A DNA stretch of 64,000 bases from contig JANUWF010001188.1 in the NCBI GenBank assembly GCA_026120185.1, positions 2,108,001-2,172,000 of the forward strand, in the 5' to 3' direction. The position numbers and the translations under genes are program-made. Numbering within the stretch: position 1 is the stretch's first letter; every line of letters begins with the position of its first letter. The notes beneath the pieces were generated by a model. It was not told where the DNA came from. It worked only from the letters and a program-made list of their open reading frames with translations, and ran no database searches. Below, in pieces: positions 58,215-64,000 of the stretch. The stretch comes from Voacanga thouarsii (lineage: Eukaryota > Streptophyta > Magnoliopsida > Gentianales > Apocynaceae).

Positions 58215-58366
58215 ACATAAAGAAACTTTACTAGGCAAATCCAAAAATGTTTTAGCTAATTTTTTCTTACTTTACCTACATAATTTTTTACGTGTGAGGG
58301 AGCACGTTTTGCAGTAGCATTTAAAGCATTTTGACAATATTTAGTACAAAGAAAAAGCAAATTAGC
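58215..58366 (-). pseudogene. hAT transposase, N-terminal fragment with BED-like zinc finger
   Basis: On the minus strand a cysteine-containing CTKYCQN block is followed by HVKNY (BED-finger-like) and then SLCSDIWSDH, a hallmark of plant hAT transposases. The last motif spans the chromovirus insertion site and is restored when one TCACT copy is removed. The 5' end is cut by the CACTA element. Confidence 0.8.
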
Positions 58367-59346
58367 CACCACAAGTTCAGTAGCTAATTGATTGCTGATT
58401 AATATTCAACAACCCTGAATATAAGCAATCGCTATTTTTGTTGTCTCTAAAAATATAGCAACTACAAAATAGCCATGGTTTGTAATTAGTGACCAAATAT
58501 CCGTTGCTAATTTAGATGCAAATAAATAAAAATATAATTATTTTTGAAAATATTCTCGACAAAGTCGGTAGCTAATTAGCATTGAATACTTTGGCGATTG
58601 TTGAATTCAGTTACCTATTAGCAACCGATAGTGATTTTGTCGCTGATGTGCAGTCTTTGATTGGTTACTAATTAGCAACCGTATTTATCCTCTCAGTCGC
58701 TAATTTTTTTTATTTAGAATCAAATATTAGCGACGAAATATTTGGTCGCTAATTTCTCTTTGTTTTTAAAAGAAAATCAATTATCCCTACTAATTTTCGT
58801 ATGGTTTCATGTTTTTCACAACTAAAAGTATATAATATTAAACAAAATTATATATCAATTTTAAAAATTTGTAGTGAAACAAAATTATATAAATATATAT
58901 CATATAAATATGAAGTATGGAAATTAACTACAATATAATCTGAAGGTATTTTTAATAAAAAAATAAAAAAAAGAGCTGTTTGGCTAAGAATATTCATCAT
59001 CACCATAATCATCTTGGATGTCACCATTATGACCATCTGGTGGTGGTAGTGGAAATCCTACATGCTGAGTCATACCGGCTAGTCTTTCTCTTGTAATCTC
59101 TACTCCACCTCATCTAATTTCTTCTACATTGGCACCTGAGTTTGCACACTAAAGATTCACCATGGTCATATCCATTCCGAGTGTACTTTGGTCTGATGCG
59201 GGAAGACTCGACACTTGACCCATAGATTTGCCCCTTTCTGAAGCCTCCAACAGCTTATATAAGTAAAAAGCCTCTCATCCCACACGATTTCTCCACTAGT
59301 AGAGCTCTGCTCGATGCTTGTGACAATAATTCATTGAATCAATCCA

Positions 59347-59406
<60 letters not shown>

Positions 59407-59770
59407 TGCGCATGTTAAAAAATTAATAAAAGATTAATATGAATAGATTAAATTTATATTTAGAACATACCCAAGTGTGCTGGGCTCTAAAGTCTACGAA
59501 TTGGACTTATTTAGGCCTAAGCTAGTAGTGCTCATGATACTGCCTCCAAGCTTTAGTATTAGATAACTTGTCTCCCAACTCATGGCGCTGCATGTAAATG
59601 TAAAGTTTAATAGAAATTATATAGTGAAAAGGCATACATATGAATTGAAAAGTCATTTTATCATCTTGGCCTCGTGCTTTGGAAATAAAATTGAGTCTCC
59701 GATATGGTGTGATTGGCCAAAGCTAGCACTAGAACTACCTCGATTCTCCTTAGCATGTCTAGGCCACTCC
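58367..59770 (-). mobile_element. CACTA transposon 1, left end and partial TNPA-like gene
   Basis: Starts CACCACAAG (one change from CACTACAAG) inside the hAT relic. Up to about 58790 it holds many TTAGCGAC, GTCGCTAAT and TAGCAACCG words in both orientations, the subterminal repeats of CACTA elements. Minus-strand coding remnants follow: an acidic C-terminal tail (D-I-Q-D-D-Y-G-D-D-E-Y-S, about 58990-59030), a block near 59220-59280, and SSSASFGQSHHIGD-like sequence (about 59690-59745) as in TNPA/Transposase_24 proteins. It stops where CACTA 2 begins; its right end is not in the window. Confidence 0.72.
59346..59411. repeat. compound (TA)n(TG)n microsatellite
   Basis: About 65 bp of TA repeats running into TG repeats, then TGCGTGCGC. 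Confidence 0.96.
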
Positions 59771-60538
59771 CACTACTAAAAATTAATGCAAATACGACCG
59801 CCATAAAGCCATCGTATTTGAGAAAATACTGACGTTTTTGCTATAAACAATGGTCCAAAGACAATTTCTCGGCCGTCGTATATAACGTCGTAATTTTTAT
59901 CTTAAGACGGCTAAAAAACCGTCGTATTTAGTTAATATGACGGTTTAAATACGACGGTTAGGAAAAAGCATTGCAATTACTCAGTTTGGATTGAGATTCT
60001 ATGGATCGTCGTATATGGTGAAAAACCGTTGCAATTACTCAGTAAGTACGACGGTTTCAAACCATCGCAATTACTAATTAATTGCAACGGTTATTTGCGA
60101 CGGCTATAACCGTCACAAATACTTAGTACTTGTGATGGTCTTCAACCATCATAATTACAACCGTCACAATTAATCAGTAATTGTGACGGTTAACTACGAT
60201 GGCCGTAACCGTCGCAAATACTCAGTAATTGCAATGTTAAGTAAATACAACGGTTTTGGCCGTCATTGTTATTTTTTCCCCATTTTTCATAATTTTTTTA
60301 TTTGAGCATCTACCACTTGTAAATTAAACCTGACCAAGATAAAATTTCGACACAATTACAGCAAAAAAAAAAAAAAAAAAACTCATCATCAAAGCCAACA
60401 TCAATCAAACTATAAATAAACCAAAATAAAACTAAAATGTGTACAAGTAAAAGTAAAAGTACATATAGAAAAAGTAGGAAATAAAATGTATTAATCCCAA
60501 ATACTACTCATACACAATAAGAGCGGAAAAAAAATGAC

Positions 60539-62436
60539 TCAATCATACTTATCACCAACAGCATCATCATCAGGAGCTTCAGATTGTCCATAGGGACGAG
60601 ATGTAGAACTACCACCAGGAGATACCATAAAGGCACTGGATGGAGTTCTAGGAGTTGTGACAAATGCACTTATGTTAGCTCTACGGGATAGAGCTAATTC
60701 CATACGTGCCTCCATCTCGGGTTGCATAGCCTCCACACGTGCCTTTATCTCGGCTTGCATAGCCTGGATATGTATCTCAACCTGCACTTTGATAGCTTTC
60801 TTAACCTCTCTAGAATAGTTGGAGGATTGTCTAATTGCGGTTGGTGTTGGTCCCTTTCCCTGACATCTAACACGACCCCTTGTGTTAGGACTGAACTTGT
60901 TCTGGAAAATCCGATCCTTCGCCTTTTCAGTGCACTTAGAGTCAAGAAGTGCCTGCCATATTTCCTCTAATCAGTCCTACAAATTAAGAAATAACATAAA
61001 TATTAAGTTAATATTAAAGTTAATATATTCATTTTGTCATATTTTAATAATTCAGCAAAGTAAAGCATTAAAAATGACTTATAATCATATCAGCAGTCAA
61101 ACCATCAACCTACTGACCATGACACCTTCATGTCGCAAGAAACATATCATATTGTGATGTCGGCTGGCCTTATGAGGTCCTCTGCAAACATGAACAACAG
61201 TTAATTAGATAATATTTATAAAAATAAGGATTTTTTACAATCTGCTAATAAAGACAAAATAATGGCATATATGATAATTTAAATACCTGATCAAGTATTA
61301 CAGAATCTGGCATCCTCTCAGTGGCTGGTGGATATGTAATACGTGATCGATTCTGGCTGTTCTACACAGCCTCCACCTATGAATTAACAACGTAGTTAAT
61401 ATGTAACAAAAACATACCATAACCATCTTATACTCGTAACTTCATAATATAAAAAGTTTAATAGGGTTAATTATATGACCTGCACATCCTCTAAACGCCA
61501 ATGATCAACTAACATCCACCACTGATCTTCGTCGACCCTTCAATCTCTACAAGTAATAGGCTCCGTGGTATGCTGGAAAGGAATATAGTATCTACGCTTG
61601 AGCTTAGATTTGTTATCTTTCCAGGCTGCACAAAGTATCTTCATTGTGATAGTACGTCCTTTAGGTAGCATAGTTGTGTTGTCCTTACACGTGTTAAACA
61701 AATATGTGATTAGACAAAATATAAATTGTTAACAAATTAAACTTTTAATTAGGGAGACTTTAGCTAAAGTTAGTAAGAAATTTATTTACCTGTATTTCTT
61801 CTCACACAGAATCCTTCATTTTTTGAGGTACAGAATCCCAATCCCTACAATTTAAAGGAAGTCTATTACCCATTCGTGCAAAACAACCAACTATGGAACT
61901 GAAGTGAGATGCATCCACCCCTATTAGTCCTCTGTGTTGGTTAACTCCAACCTCGTACTTTCTGAAGCCTGGTTCAGCCCACCCAGGAGGGTAACTTTCC
62001 ACCCCCCGATCAGCTCCGGATGTAGAACCTAGAAATAATAATTTAAATAGTTACCAAATATTGATATGTAAAAATTAATCAACAGTATTGTATGTATAGG
62101 ACTAAAAAAAATAATAAATTAACACAAACCTAAGGCGTTAGGTCTTGAAGAAGTAGGTGTTGTTATAGACGGAGCCATACAAGAAGTAGTTGCTGATGGG
62201 GTGCTACTAGGACTTGCACTAGGACCTACAACAGAAGTAGCTACAGGTCTTATGGTATTAGGACCTGCACTAGAAGTAGCTGTAGGTCCTGTTGTATTAG
62301 GACCAGCACCAGAAGTAGCTGTAGCTACTGTGCTAGTAGATCTTCGCGTCTCTGATGCCTGTGAAGAACTAGCCCGTGACCTCGATGCTACTATAGCATC
62401 TTGCTCCAATGCATGCCAAAGTCGTTTGTTCACCAT
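60539..62436 (-). pseudogene. CACTA 2 TNPA-like gene (Transposase_24 family), several exons
   Basis: Coding blocks on the minus strand, first to last: a Ser/Thr/Ala-rich N-terminal part with repeats (TATSGAGPNTTGPTATSS, 62119-62436), a P-P-G-W block (61802-62002), AAWKDNKSKLKRRYY and WWMLVDHWRLEDV (about 61480-61700), NSQNRSRITYPP (about 61330-61370), and a final exon with M-Q-A-E-I-K-A-R-V-E-A-M repeats ending DDDAVGDKYD (60539-60787). The order matches plant Transposase_24 proteins, which bind subterminal repeats. Short AT-rich gaps look like introns. A TGA interrupts the block near 61544, so activity is doubtful. Confidence 0.72.
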
Positions 62437-62576
62437 CTACAAAGCGAAAAGAATAAACATGACATTAATAATTATAGATAAATTCATGGACTTATTTAAA
62501 TTATAAAAAAAATGTAGAAACATAAATTTAATCAAATAAATATGTACAAAACACTTGAGAAATATATAAAATACAT

Positions 62577-64000
62577 TTAAGTTGTTGCTTGTGTCCTTTT
62601 ACCAACTAAATCCACTTCCTTCCCAGAAATATCACCCTTAACCCATACAGTATCTACTTTGCGTGAAACAGGACGAGAATCTAATTGCTGTGCTTGAAAC
62701 GTTTTTTTGTCATTGTCTCTTGAGTACAAGTCGAAGTTATCTCTTTTGATCATTGACATTACCACATGCCATTATCTCTCTCTAGGATAATGAAAATACC
62801 AACTTGCTCTGCTTGATTTGCTAGTATGAATGGCTCATCCATCTATCTACTTTCTTGGTACAACAAATAGTCAAGATTCACCAAATTGAACTTGAGGTCG
62901 TCAACTTTGACACCCCGATGCACATCGACCCAATCACATTTAAATAACAAAAATTTCAACTGATTACAATATCGAATCTTGATGATATCAGTAAGCATCC
63001 CATAGTAGTTGACACCACTTGCTATGGGATTCCTATTTCGTAGGCTAGCGTAGCTCGTAGTGTCAGCTATACACATAATACTAGAATTCTAAGTAGACTT
63101 ATTAGCCTCGTAGGTTATTGTATGAAATTGAAACCCATTCATGTTGCATGCATTATAACACTTTCCTTGATTGAAAGGACCACTAGCAAGCTTTCTAACT
63201 TCAATAGGAATATCAGGACATTCTTCATTGCCTTAAACCTATATGAAGCACACGGGAAATAATAATATAAGTTCCACCAACTTAATATGCTTAATATAAT
63301 TATTAGCGATTCAAGTGTGGAAGCATAACTTACATAACACTTGAGCCAAATGTGAAAAGTTTGAGAGTGAATATGCTATTTGTCATGTAACCGAGCTCTC
63401 GAATGGTCTCTATTTATAACAGACATATGAAGGCTGTATATGTCACATGTGGGAGATTAGTATGAACATATGTATACATAAATGCGTAAAATTATATATA
63501 AGCAATTCAAAAGAAAACTGACTCTCTATATAGTTTGAGGATGTCGGAGTTGGCTAGAACCCACCGATGTGCTTGCATTAAGGTAGTACGATCAAATATT
63601 ACATCAGTTCCATTTCTAATTAGTTTACCCATCTCATTATCATCATCAACGTATCTCGGGGGCCTATCCTCTTTTCTCTCAACATCATCTAAATATCTTG
63701 ATACAAATGTCATACATTCCTCTATTAAATATCCGTTGGTAATCGAACCTTCCGGCTGAGCACAATTACGTACGTAACACTTTAGTGTTTTTAAGTACTT
63801 TTCAACCAAAAACATCCATCGACATTATACTGGGCCAGCTAACAATGCATCCTCTGCTAAATGTATTGATAAATATTCCATTATGTCAAAGAAACTTGGG
63901 ATGAATGTCTTCTCAAGGAGACATAGTGTAACTGCGAATTGGTCTTGAAGCTGCTCAAGATGCCTCTCCTTGTTAACCTTTGAGCACAACTGTCTAAAAC
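62577..64000 (-). pseudogene. CACTA 2 tnp2-like transposase, C-terminal part
   Basis: At 64000-63507 the minus strand shows the DUF4218-type region: LCLLEKTFIPSFFDIMEYL, then a segment with one TAA, then YVRNCAQPEGSI and EECMTFVSRYLDD. At 63076-62843 a DUF4216-type block reads VNYYGMLTDIIKI and LLFKCDWVDVHRGVK. The last part to 62577 is a charged tail. These two domains always follow the DDE transposase core in plant tnp2 proteins; the core lies beyond the window. The TAA (Gln codon changed) and gaps suggest a damaged copy. Confidence 0.8.

Larger units (their letters stand above)
37210..58366 (-). mobile_element. hAT DNA transposon relic, interrupted by two retroelement insertions
   Basis: A terminus-like TAGGGGTGGC at 37210 resembles the start of many plant hAT elements. 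Minus-strand transposase remnants follow in proper order on both sides of the insertions. The N-terminal end reaches at least about 58345, where a CACTA element cuts it off. The opposite terminus is not seen. A possible 8-bp target site on the left is TAGTATAC (37202-37209), but its partner cannot be checked. Confidence 0.75.
59771..64000 (-). mobile_element. CACTA transposon 2 (runs off the window)
   Basis: Begins CACTACTAAAAATTAATG, preceded by TCC as a possible 3-bp target site. From 59790 to 60270 it has dense subterminal repeats built on TACGACGG, CGTCGTA and TTGCGACGG in both orientations. The minus strand carries a Transposase_24-like gene and then a tnp2-like gene, the usual gene pair of plant En/Spm elements with the termini facing as expected. 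It is inserted within the TNPA-like gene of CACTA 1. Confidence 0.88.

Noticed and set aside
58211..58226. CACTACATAAAG right after the chromovirus array looked like a CACTA terminus
   Set aside because: Its reverse complement is part of the hAT SLCSDIWSDH coding segment and joins in frame with 40474, so it is target-site sequence.

Overview
This is a repeat-dominated plant nuclear window, probably from a eudicot. The evidence is one intron-containing gibberellin 2-oxidase gene, AT-rich spacers, and plant-type LTR retrotransposons, an L1-type LINE, and hAT and CACTA transposons. Apart from the gibberellin 2-oxidase (12872-14313, minus) and one unidentified possible exon (9995-10161, minus), everything coding-like belongs to mobile elements, most of them broken. 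Boundaries were placed by finding TG...CA termini, 5-bp target-site duplications (TSDs), primer-binding sites (PBS), polypurine tracts (PPT) and interrupted host reading frames.

Layout. (1) 1-1090: tail and 3' LTR of an LTR element that starts outside the window. (2) 1381-7798: a decayed Ty1/copia element on the minus strand. Its gag is split by a 1040-bp solo LTR (5761-6800, TSD AGTAG) and its pol carries two internal tandem duplications. (3) 7799-14800: gene-poor spacer, two long AT-rich trinucleotide microsatellites, and the gibberellin 2-oxidase. (4) 14930-35837: a 5'-truncated LINE that later insertions cut into three pieces. The largest insertion is a non-autonomous Athila/Tat-like LTR element (15911-33248), itself carrying two solo LTRs of a family with a 4.2-4.3-kb LTR (one nested inside another solo LTR) and a solo LTR of its own kind. 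A further solo LTR (33562-35435) splits the LINE RNase H domain. (5) 37210-58366: a hAT transposase pseudogene on the minus strand, interrupted by a solo LTR (38913-40361, TSD CAAAG) and by a 17.7-kb rearranged array of a Ty3/gypsy chromovirus (40475-58209, TSD TCACT). (6) 58367-64000: two nested CACTA transposons; the right-hand one runs off the window.

The chromovirus array reads LTR, internal region, partial LTR, repeated integrase/chromodomain, LTR, gag only, truncated LTR. Gag, reverse transcriptase/RNase H, integrase and a C-terminal chromodomain are recognisable, placing it with the long-LTR Tekay/Del type. Two things stand out. A small acidic ORF lies between the PBS and gag, present in two copies, with several motifs resembling SUMO-interacting motifs. 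Every LTR copy of the family that reaches this region also carries a tRNA-like segment with A-box and B-box sequences, and the breakpoint of the local tandem duplication falls immediately after the B box.

The nesting gives a relative order of events: LINE, then the Athila-like element, then the copia-type solo LTR, then the 4.3-kb solo LTR. On the right the order is hAT before both the solo LTR and the chromovirus, and CACTA-1 before CACTA-2. The nested block starts about 0.6 kb upstream of the gibberellin 2-oxidase start codon.
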